From: an uncultured Bacteroidia bacterium
GTDB taxonomy: Bacteria > Bacteroidota > Bacteroidia > Bacteroidales > UBA932
Assembly: GCA_902780935.1 (NCBI GenBank)
Contig: CACZHP010000029.1
Coordinates: 1 to 35,429, forward strand
Direction: 5' to 3'
DNA: 35,429 nt
The notes under the pieces were generated by a model that did not search any database, was not told the origin of the DNA, and saw nothing but the letters and a program-made list of their open reading frames with translations. Positions 15,829 to 22,788 of the stretch are shown here, piece after piece. A program made the translations under genes and the position numbers. How positions within the stretch are numbered: the stretch's first letter is position 1; each line of letters opens with the position of its first letter.

Positions 15829-16524
15829 TTAAATCTTCTTAACCATCATTACCCCCAGGCCGGCCAGCACGGCAATGAAGATACTCAGCAGAGTCCCGGC
15901 CAGCACATATTCCGACTTGTTCGTTTGCGAATCTCCGAAACGGATGATCGACTTAGCTGCTATCAGCAAACCCAGCGCATCATATCTTTGCAGACAGACA
16001 AATATCAAGATCAGCCAACGCTCAATCGTGCCAATCAAAGCCCCAGCGTTGAATCCGCCTTCCTTCTCCTGAGGCATATTCACGCTATAATGCTTCAGGA
16101 CAAGTTTGATAAAGATATTGGATGGCTTCCAGCATATCAGCACGACAACAGCCGCTGCAATCCACCAGGTTTCAACACCAAATGGAATATGCCATTCATA
16201 CATTGAAGTCCATAGCCAAGCAACTCCGATCAGCACGAGCAGATGCAGCAACTGATCCAAAGAGAACCACACCACATCCTCTTTCCGATACGATTTCCAG
16301 ACATCAATGCACAAATGCAAGGCCCCGATAATCAGAGCACACCACCAAAACCGCAAGTCAAAGGTCACAAGCCAGGTCAAAGCGAATACAATGCCGGCGT
16401 GTATATACTGATGAATACTACGCCAATGACTCTCCGTTTTACTACTGCAGGAGTCCGAAGTCTGTAGCACAAAGTCAGCCACGAGATGTGCCAACAAAAG
16501 GCACAAAAACAGTTCTATCCACAT
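15829..16524 (-). CDS. DUF3307-family membrane protein
   Basis: A predicted 231-aa integral membrane protein. The start MWIELFLCLLLAHLVADFVLQ with its conserved H-x-x-x-D pattern is typical of DUF3307. About five to six hydrophobic helices follow, including ALTWLVTF, ALIIGALHLCIDVWK (a second H-x-x-x-D), LLHLLVLIGVAWLW and a C-terminal one (TLLSIFIAVLAGLGVMMV). I use the ATG at 16524, which overlaps the SatD stop by 10 bases. DUF3307 proteins are very often encoded next to SatD regulators, as here. Their substrate is unknown. Confidence 0.8.
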   Translation of the reverse strand: MWIELFLCLLLAHLVADFVLQTSDSCSSKTESHWRSIHQYIHAGIVFALTWLVTFDLRFWWCALIIGALHLCIDVWKSYRKEDVVWFSLDQLLHLLVLIGVAWLWTSMYEWHIPFGVETWWIAAAVVVLICWKPSNIFIKLVLKHYSVNMPQEKEGGFNAGALIGTIERWLILIFVCLQRYDALGLLIAAKSIIRFGDSQTNKSEYVLAGTLLSIFIAVLAGLGVMMVKKI

Positions 16525-17180
16525 ACCTTCTCCCAATCAAAATTCTCAAAATCCCTGACTGCCATATTCAACAGTCCCCACTGGGCATTCGTCGCCCGCA
16601 CGTTCACTGACGATTGATAAATACCGAGCCGTTCACTGATTTCGACTTCCTTGAACCCCAGCAATTTGTAATAAACGACCTCGGATTGCTTGGCCGAGTA
16701 AGAGTCAACCAGATCACTTACCAACGCAACATACGAGTCCAGCACGTTACTCAAAGACCTGGGTTCCCGATCCACCTCAAATATCGACATCCGTCCCCCT
16801 TTCCGGCTGATTTCGTCCAAATTCCTTCCGGAAAGATAAATGGCAGGTCCATCAATGATATCCTCGTCCTTGTCCGCATACTTAAGATCTCCCACCGCAA
16901 TGGAAAACCGGATTCCATATCGCTGCAGCATCTGCGAGCAATCAAATTCAGCCGCACGCATCTTCACAAAGAGTTTCAGCAGGACCGCAATCCGCAGAGA
17001 ATCCCGATAGTCAGGAACGACACATTCAAGACTGTCGCCCCGGACAATCCTGGCCCAAAAACCTGGAAAATCTCTCTCGAGATCACGAATGAACCCTTGA
17101 AGCCCCTTCCGGAGTTCCAGCAGGTCGGCTGTTTCCATTGAGGTTGAACGTACTATATCGGCGGATATCGTTGCAATCAT
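16515..17180 (-). CDS. SatD-family protein (regulator with C-terminal HTH)
   Basis: A predicted 221-aa protein. The N-terminal part (ATISADIVRSTSM, then RGDSLECVV near 48) is the SatD family signature and resembles a nucleotide-cyclase-like fold. The C-terminal part near 170-200 (FKEVEISERLGIYQSSVNVR) looks like a DNA-binding helix-turn-helix. It is the first gene of the SatD-DUF3307-97aa operon and has a near-perfect promoter with two direct repeats that could be its own binding sites. Confidence 0.8.
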   Translation of the reverse strand: MIATISADIVRSTSMETADLLELRKGLQGFIRDLERDFPGFWARIVRGDSLECVVPDYRDSLRIAVLLKLFVKMRAAEFDCSQMLQRYGIRFSIAVGDLKYADKDEDIIDGPAIYLSGRNLDEISRKGGRMSIFEVDREPRSLSNVLDSYVALVSDLVDSYSAKQSEVVYYKLLGFKEVEISERLGIYQSSVNVRATNAQWGLLNMAVRDFENFDWEKVCG

Positions 17181-17203
17181 ACTATTCTAATTGTATTCAG
17201 GAG

Positions 17204-17234
17204 CAAATATATCGATATTTTCTTAGATACCAAA
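17204..17234 (-). promoter_or_regulatory. Bacteroidetes-type promoter of the satD operon
   Basis: On the minus strand TTTG (17231-17234) is followed after 19 bases by TATATTTG (17204-17211), an exact TAnnTTTG. It lies 24 bases before the SatD start codon. Confidence 0.75.
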
Positions 17235-17258
17235 GAAATATCAATAATTTTTTAGATA
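17211..17258 (-). promoter_or_regulatory. Pair of 19-bp direct repeats over the satD promoter
   Basis: ATCGATATTTTCTTAGATA (17211-17229) and ATCAATAATTTTTTAGATA (17240-17258) match at 16 of 19 positions and are 29 bases apart. The first fills the promoter spacer and the second lies just upstream of -33. This layout is typical of an operator pair, possibly for autoregulation by SatD. Confidence 0.5.
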
Positions 17259-17280
17259 TTGTGTCTTTATCGAATATAAT

Positions 17281-17691
17281 TCAGATAATACTATCTCTCA
17301 TCACATCCCCCTCCCCCAGCGGCTCATACTTCCCGTCCTTGCATTCCAGGATCACCGTGCCGCTCTCCAGCGCCCGCACCGTATGCCACTGGCCGATGGG
17401 GATATTCAGCGCCACTACCGGCCCGTTAGGTGCCAGATCGATGACTTCCATCTCCTCCCCTGCCTCGTTATAAAACACCTCCTGAAGCCTCCCCCGCAGG
17501 CACACCACCGTCTCCGAGCTGTGCCGATGCCGATGAATCGGCAAAGGCGAACCCGGCTCAATCGCATTCAACATCCGCTGCGAGCCGTCCGCCGCAGAAT
17601 TCCGAAGGTCATAATTCATCCGCAACCGCGGCGACGCCTTCGCCTGGGCTGTCAGTTCATCCAATAAAGTCTGTGTAATCTTCATAGTCAT
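17281..17691 (-). CDS. wbuC: WbuC-family cupin protein
   Basis: A predicted 136-aa single-domain cupin. Metal-binding histidines are seen in PIHRHRHSSETVVCLRG near residues 51-67 and in PIGQWHTV near 97-104. The start (ITQTLLDELTAQAKASPRLRMNYDLR) is characteristic of WbuC, a protein found in O-antigen loci, often beside fnlABC. That fits the capE/F/G set in this window, though here they are 4.5 kb apart with unrelated genes between. The biochemical activity of WbuC is not established. The start may be the internal ATG six bases later (MK). Confidence 0.82.
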   Translation of the reverse strand: MTMKITQTLLDELTAQAKASPRLRMNYDLRNSAADGSQRMLNAIEPGSPLPIHRHRHSSETVVCLRGRLQEVFYNEAGEEMEVIDLAPNGPVVALNIPIGQWHTVRALESGTVILECKDGKYEPLGEGDVMRDSII

Positions 17692-17694
17692 AAT

Positions 17695-17720
17695 GTCATT
17701 CTGAGCGAAGCGAAGAATCT
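17695..17720. repeat. Dispersed palindromic repeat between wbuC and the wecA-like gene
   Basis: GTCATTCTGAGCGAAGCGAAGAATCT. Its last two bases form part of the inferred original stop codon of the wecA-like gene (17719-17721). Confidence 0.75.
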
Positions 17721-18812
17721 ATTTCTTCAGCGAAGCCAGATACTCCTCGTGCAAATGATAATACTTCTTCATAAACGCCACATACGCCCCCACCAGCACC
17801 GCACCGGCGCACACCAGATACACCCATGCGCCAGCACCGTCGGGGGGCACAGATAGATGAATCCCAGCGAAATCAGCAACTGCAGACCCATATAAACCAG
17901 CGAGACAACAACATGCGAAAGCCCCAGCTCATTCGCCATCAGCTGGTACGCGTGCTTACGGTGCGCCTGTCCCAGGTTCTCGTGCAGCATAATCCGGTGC
18001 GCTATCGTGCAGACGCCATCGACACCATATACAAGAAGGAATATCAACCAAGTAATATCTCCCGTCCTTGCAATCAGCAAGCCGATGGCAAAAAGCATAA
18101 TGAATGCAATGCCGATGCTTCCTACATCACCAGCAAAGCACTTTGCCTTCCCTTTCGGCCTGAAATTGAAGAAACTGAACACCAGCACGCCGATGATAGC
18201 CACAACCAAGTATGACTCCTCGATGAATCCCTCTGTCATCCTGAGCGCAGCGAAGGATCTGTTCACCAACACCAGCGGCACCAGCACCGCCAGTGCATAC
18301 CCCGCCGTTATCCCATTGATACCATCCATAAAGTTAATCACATCCGTCGCGCCCACAAACACAATCAGCGCCAAGATGCCGATCGCAACCACCCAATATC
18401 ACGGCATCCCAGCAAGCCCACCTGTCGCAAGCACAATGCTCCAGAACATCAGCCCCGTCGCCACGAACTGCACCACAAGGCGCACACTGTCCGGCAGCGA
18501 ATGCACATCATCCCAGAAGCTCACCCCCGCCACGAGCAGCAGCCCGCACAGGAAAGGCAGATACTCCGCAATGCCCTTCCCCTGCACCACCATCAAAGTC
18601 GCCCACACAATCATCGACGGCGAGAAAACAATACCGCCACCCCGAAGCACAATCGTCGAATGCGAACTCCGCTCATTCGGCTTATCGATGATATTGAACT
18701 TGTCAGCTATGCGGAAATACACCAACTCCGCCGCCACCAGAATGACAGCGATGATACAATATGTTACGTAAATATTCATAATCGATTGTATAAGAACATA
18801 GCCCTCAGTCAA
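17719..18812 (-). pseudogene. WecA/MraY-like undecaprenyl-phosphate sugar-phosphate transferase, interrupted twice
   Basis: This family transfers GlcNAc- or related sugar-phosphate to undecaprenyl phosphate and so starts the polymer. The N-terminal piece (18399-18812) has the start of the family fold, NIIDKPNERSSHSTIVLRGG near residue 40-59 and WDDVHSLPDSVRLVVQF. An in-frame TGA at 18399-18401 then interrupts it; the next codons continue the same frame (YWVVAIG) with the catalytic VINFMDGINGITAG. Reading TGG for TGA would restore PWYW. Near the end, a run of six G (17842-17847) shifts the frame: with one extra base, the family-like tail AYVAFMKKYYHLHEEYLASL ending at 17719 is recovered. A dispersed repeat at 18235-18260 encodes NRSFAALRMTEGF in frame. 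It is either a true pseudogene or affected by sequence errors. Confidence 0.75.
18235..18260. repeat. Dispersed palindromic repeat inside the wecA-like gene
   Basis: GTCATCCTGAGCGCAGCGAAGGATCT, a slightly diverged copy, read in the minus frame as RSFAALRMT between two membrane helices, where a loop insertion could be tolerated. Confidence 0.7.
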
Positions 18813-18853
18813 CCGACAGAAGGAACTAAGAGGCTGTTTTGGACAGCAACTTT

Positions 18854-19546
18854 TTACTTATCCTCGTCTTCCTTGGGTTTCCTATTTTCGATATCCACGC
18901 AAAAAAGATCAAGACTCTTGTTGCGTTTTCTGCATTGACTCAAATCCTTGGCCAATGCAGATCCAAGTTTGACGTAGTTCAACGACTTGCGTTCCGTATC
19001 AACGAAGGCCCTCACGCGCTTCTTGTCTGCGCCGATCAGCTTTGACAGCGTCTCTTTGGCCCTAACGTGCGATGCCGAATCTCCTGCCTTGTTCTCATAC
19101 AAAGGAATCAACCAGGCATCCGTTTCTTCAACGGCAATGGCATACACAATTCTGTCGCGATATGGTTCAGCTATAAGTGAACAGACCTTGTCCATCACAT
19201 TCTTCCGGAGCGTCTCAGAATACGCTGCATAGTCAACGCCCTTCGAACGTACCGGTTCATTGACCTCATAGCCTGGAAGCCCCCGTTCCGCAGTATCGAC
19301 ATGCACAATCAGAAAAGCTTCACCTTCCAGCGAGTCAAAGAAAGCACTCAAAAAGGTCGTGTCCCTACAACTCTCGAACACAAGTTGCCAGTTGCTGAAA
19401 TTCAACGCCTGCAAGTCAGTCTCGTCAAAAGCCTCCTCCGGACGGAGAACGCGAATGTCCGAGCCATCACATCCCAATAGCTTCTTCACGACAGCCTTGA
19501 TGACACTGGCATCTGCAAACCCCTCCGCAATAATCCCAATCCTCAT
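18854..19546 (-). CDS. TOPRIM-like / DUF4276-like nuclease partner
   Basis: A predicted 230-aa protein. The start GIIAEGFADASVIKAVVKKLL (E8, then a helix) and the later FLIVHVDTAERG (D84, E87) give the E...D-x-x-E pattern of the TOPRIM fold. AVEETDAWLIP near 157 resembles the E-x-x-x-W patch of DUF4276/RloB proteins. It starts 5 bases after the stop of an AAA ATPase, so the two form a pair, as in OLD/AbiL/PARIS-type defence modules in which an ATPase senses and a TOPRIM nuclease acts. The exact family cannot be fixed by eye. It is the last gene of the island. Confidence 0.65.
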   Translation of the reverse strand: MRIGIIAEGFADASVIKAVVKKLLGCDGSDIRVLRPEEAFDETDLQALNFSNWQLVFESCRDTTFLSAFFDSLEGEAFLIVHVDTAERGLPGYEVNEPVRSKGVDYAAYSETLRKNVMDKVCSLIAEPYRDRIVYAIAVEETDAWLIPLYENKAGDSASHVRAKETLSKLIGADKKRVRAFVDTERKSLNYVKLGSALAKDLSQCRKRNKSLDLFCVDIENRKPKEDEDK

Positions 19547-19551
19547 AAAGC

Positions 19552-20616
19552 CTAAAACTCATTGGGCACTCCGCCTATCATACCATTCATCCACATCTCA
19601 GAAAGCTTCATCCGACGCTCCGTCTGGGGTTTTACACGAATCTCATTCACCCTTGTGTCTCCGCTGTCAGAACGGTCCACTGCAAATAATCTCGTGTTGG
19701 AATCTCCCAAACGCAGACCGTCAAGCACTGCCGGATTATGGGTCGTAATAATAACCTGCTTCCCATTATCCTCTGCCAGAGTCGCTATCTCTTTGACAAG
19801 CGCCCGACACAAGCGAGGGTTAAGCCCAGAATCTATATTGTCAATGGCAAAAAACCTAGGCGTAGCTTTGCTCGTCATCAACACCAAATAGAAAAGAAGG
19901 ATCAGTGCTCCTTCATTGGCATTTTCAGCAGAGAAGAAACGATTCCTTTTCTGCATATACCGGTCATTGAAGTACAGGTTGGAGCTACTTCTGCCAAGTT
20001 TATAGCCGCGATATTTCATCTCCCCCTCTGTATCATACACTAAATCGTCCAACCAAGTAATATATCGGCTCGCGATTCGTTCCACCTGTGAGATTTCAGC
20101 TTTTGACATCTGGTACATCAGAACATCCAGCCCCTCTCCATGCAGCCCAATAGGATACAGCCTCGAAGTCGAAGACACCCCCCGGAGAGCATCGATAGAC
20201 GGGGAATAAATCAGAAAACGGGAATACTGAGATTCAAAATCTTCGGTAGATACGTCCTTTTTTAAATAGCCAGACATATCAGCATTCCAGGGCGAATAAA
20301 TACTATCTTCTTCTTTTACCGACATCACATATCTGACATACCCATCCTCATTCTCAAACCTCATCCTAATAAAGCGTGATGCAGCCTTTCCATAGAAGGA
20401 ATTCACCATAAGTTCAGGCATGGCTATTCTGACTCCTCTTTGAGCCATACTGTCCAATTCAATGGTGTTACCATTCTTTGCCGCCACCATACCGATTGCC
20501 TCCAGAACGTTTGACTTCCCGGACCCGTTGGCGCCAATCAGCACATTCAACCGGCCTAGTTGAATATCCACCTTTTCTATGGATTTGAAATTATTGATTA
20601 CTATCCTATCTATCAT
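19552..20616 (-). CDS. AAA/ABC-type ATPase (OLD/AbiL-like) paired with the TOPRIM-like gene
   Basis: A predicted 354-aa ATPase of the SMC/RecF-like class. The Walker A motif is GANGSGKSN at residues 28-36, preceded by the typical NNFKSIEKVDI start. The Walker B region is FFAIDNIDSGLNPRLC near 257, with N where many relatives have E, followed by the H-loop VIITTHNPAVLDGL near 291. It probably uses ATP to control the neighbouring nuclease. A TAATTTTG -7 box lies 20 bases upstream, so the pair may be expressed apart from the rest of the island. Confidence 0.85.
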   Translation of the reverse strand: MIDRIVINNFKSIEKVDIQLGRLNVLIGANGSGKSNVLEAIGMVAAKNGNTIELDSMAQRGVRIAMPELMVNSFYGKAASRFIRMRFENEDGYVRYVMSVKEEDSIYSPWNADMSGYLKKDVSTEDFESQYSRFLIYSPSIDALRGVSSTSRLYPIGLHGEGLDVLMYQMSKAEISQVERIASRYITWLDDLVYDTEGEMKYRGYKLGRSSSNLYFNDRYMQKRNRFFSAENANEGALILLFYLVLMTSKATPRFFAIDNIDSGLNPRLCRALVKEIATLAEDNGKQVIITTHNPAVLDGLRLGDSNTRLFAVDRSDSGDTRVNEIRVKPQTERRMKLSEMWMNGMIGGVPNEF

Positions 20617-20635
20617 AATAATAGCTTTAGTTCTA

Positions 20636-20643
20636 CAAAATTA
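20636..20643 (-). promoter_or_regulatory. -7 promoter box for the ATPase/TOPRIM pair
   Basis: TAATTTTG on the minus strand fits TAnnTTTG exactly, in the 91-base gap after the 412-aa gene, the largest gap in the island. No TTTG is seen at the usual -33 distance, so confidence is moderate. Confidence 0.45.
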
Positions 20644-20707
20644 ACGAAACTTCTCCAGCTTTATTGCATTCCTTTACAAGATTTGTTTTTTCTTGAAAAC
20701 CAGACAC

Positions 20708-21946
20708 CTATTTCCGTCCATGCCCATCAGCATATTTGTTGGATACATTCATTTGCGCCATCAACTCTTTTAGATGCTCATTAACAACAGCAAACAACTT
20801 TCTATAGTGCTCACACAACCCCAAGATTTTGGATAACTCTTCCTTTTCTAACACATCATTATGCTTGACGTAAGTCATGCTGTCGTTAAGATGGAATCTG
20901 GAGATGTAATCACCTTTGTACGCGACATTATAGTCAGCTTGACCTTTAAAAAATTCCTCATAATAAGCCCCTCCTATAACCAACGAAGAGTCTTTCAATT
21001 GCGTTTCACTGCTATAGCTCATGCATCCGTCAATAATCACAGAGCCTATTTTATGCGAACACATAAAGATGTCAACCGCCGCCATGTCATGCATAGATAG
21101 CAAATCCTTCTGTTCCTTTACTTGATTATAATCCTTCCTTTCAAACAACTGCCAATGTATCAAAGCATATACTGCCTCATTCTGCGACGGCTGTGACTTG
21201 AAATAGTCATAATAACCTTTGTAGATTTTTGACTCTTTGTACCGTTCCACATACTCATCTGATATGTACTTCTCCACAAACCTCTTCGAAAAAGACTCCG
21301 CCATCAAGTCCGGCATTCTTGTCACAATGTCATTGTCAAGCATCAGGATGGGATAAGGATCTATCACAAGCCTGTATAGTGCCACAGCGGTTATCGTATC
21401 GTGCAGGGTCGTTTCAAAATCCTTTGTCAACGAAGAGATTCTTTCGGTCTTCCCTTGAGAATTGAAGCTATTGTAATGAAAATAAAGGCTCTTGTACCCT
21501 TGCTTGTGAACATATTTGTTCATCAGCTTCTTCTCTTCCGCTATTCGATCAAAAAAGTCACTAAACAGTTCTTTGATATCTGCAAACTCCTCCTTTCCGA
21601 CATTCAGCTCTGGGACAATAGTTTTCAGCTCAAACCCCTTATCCAGATTCCTCCATCCCTTCAACTTCTCTGGGTTAGAGAAAAGATACAGCCCGCTGAG
21701 GGACATCTCTATGGCCTGCCTAACAGAATAAAAGGCACAGTCAAAATATCCGAGTTCAAACAGCTTCACTGAATTGGCCAACAGCTGGCACGCCTCATTG
21801 ACAAAGAAGAAAGGATTCACCTCTGACAACATGCCCGAATCAGAGAATCTAAGGTCGTTCAAGTCCTCTAGATACTCCTTCGCTTTGGGTAAAGGCAATG
21901 GCTTTATGTTCCAATGCCCAGCCGTTTCAACGTTCTCAAACTGCAT
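20708..21946 (-). CDS. Helical protein with HEPN-like region; third gene of the left ATPase-HNH module
   Basis: A predicted 412-aa soluble, mostly helical protein of no family I can name. Its first half resembles HEPN domains: FELGYFDCAFYSVRQAIEMSL near 63-83 matches the helix in which such proteins carry an A-x-x-x-x-R-x-A-x-E pattern, and KKLMNKYVHKQG near 138-149 sits where the R-N-x-x-x-H motif of HEPN nucleases is expected. The R is missing, so catalytic activity is doubtful. The second half has no recognisable motif. The gene follows the HNH gene by 11 bases. It corresponds in position to the 637-aa HEPN gene of the right module. Confidence 0.6.
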   Translation of the reverse strand: MQFENVETAGHWNIKPLPLPKAKEYLEDLNDLRFSDSGMLSEVNPFFFVNEACQLLANSVKLFELGYFDCAFYSVRQAIEMSLSGLYLFSNPEKLKGWRNLDKGFELKTIVPELNVGKEEFADIKELFSDFFDRIAEEKKLMNKYVHKQGYKSLYFHYNSFNSQGKTERISSLTKDFETTLHDTITAVALYRLVIDPYPILMLDNDIVTRMPDLMAESFSKRFVEKYISDEYVERYKESKIYKGYYDYFKSQPSQNEAVYALIHWQLFERKDYNQVKEQKDLLSMHDMAAVDIFMCSHKIGSVIIDGCMSYSSETQLKDSSLVIGGAYYEEFFKGQADYNVAYKGDYISRFHLNDSMTYVKHNDVLEKEELSKILGLCEHYRKLFAVVNEHLKELMAQMNVSNKYADGHGRK

Positions 21947-21957
21947 CTAAAAAAAGT

Positions 21958-22788
21958 TCAGATCAATCTACCATGCTCATAGTAATCCCAGAATACGAGG
22001 CTATTCACCAGTCCCTTCCGGAATGCGACCTCCCAGTAATTGTACCCGTACGCTTGCCTCAATTCCTCGACATCTTCATTGATTTCATCTATTACCTCCT
22101 GCCTGCCGTATTTGGTATAGGTCCTTTTGATTTGCGTCAGGAATCCAGATACTCTTGTCGTTGCTACGTTTTTCATCCTGTCAAACAATTCTAATTTCGC
22201 ATAATGGGCAGCGATTCTTCTAAAAAGATCCGGTTGTACAAGCCCTTTTGAATTATCCAGTCTGAAACTCAGGTCGATAGTGTCCCCATTCGCTTTCACA
22301 TCCATAAACAGGTATTCAACATCTGGCAAAAAGTCCACGTATAGGTTAAGAATCTCCCGCTCGTTCTTCCTCCGGTTGCAATCTGTACAGCATGGTATCA
22401 GATTCCTTGCATGTACAGAGTACTCAGCATATTGTTGATGCGGCAAAATATGATCCATGGTATCGAATGGTACAATCCCGCAATGTTGACACACGCCATA
22501 TACTGTCACGGGATTATGCTCCTCAAGCCAATTTTTCACCTTCTTCACTATCGCTGCCTCATAACCATACATATCAAAAAGATCATCCCTCAGCGGCTTC
22601 TTTATCCTACTTGAAGGAATCAAACGTAACGAATTGTCAGGGAAATGCTCATCAAATTCCTTATACAATGCTTCAACAGTCTTCTCTGCCGCTACAAGGC
22701 GGTTCTTGGATTCACCATCATCCTTTCGATCCACCGCTTCCTTGTACAAGTCAAACGCATTCTCAGAATAGGGTATGATATTATGCAT
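21958..22788 (-). CDS. HNH endonuclease of the left module (PtuB-like)
   Basis: A predicted 276-aa protein with a zinc-bound HNH fold: CQHC near residues 99-102, MDHILPHQQYAE near 109-120 with the catalytic DH, NLIPCCTDCNRRKN near 128-141 supplying the second CxxC and the final N. The N-terminal 95 residues are helical and the C-terminal part has no motif. The start overlaps the ATPase stop by 8 bases (ATGCATAA), so the two are translated together. ATPase plus HNH is the composition of Septu (PtuA/PtuB), where the nuclease cuts DNA or RNA when the ATPase senses phage. Confidence 0.78.
   Translation of the reverse strand: MHNIIPYSENAFDLYKEAVDRKDDGESKNRLVAAEKTVEALYKEFDEHFPDNSLRLIPSSRIKKPLRDDLFDMYGYEAAIVKKVKNWLEEHNPVTVYGVCQHCGIVPFDTMDHILPHQQYAEYSVHARNLIPCCTDCNRRKNEREILNLYVDFLPDVEYLFMDVKANGDTIDLSFRLDNSKGLVQPDLFRRIAAHYAKLELFDRMKNVATTRVSGFLTQIKRTYTKYGRQEVIDEINEDVEELRQAYGYNYWEVAFRKGLVNSLVFWDYYEHGRLI

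Noticed and set aside
18399-18401. TGA read as an amino acid (recoding)
   Set aside because: Several other genes here (for example capE and the HEPN gene) end in TGA, so TGA is a normal stop; a point mutation or sequence error is simpler.
18813-18853. Intrinsic terminator at the downstream end of the island
   Set aside because: A 5-bp stem (GCTGT/ACAGC) is present but there is no T-run after it.
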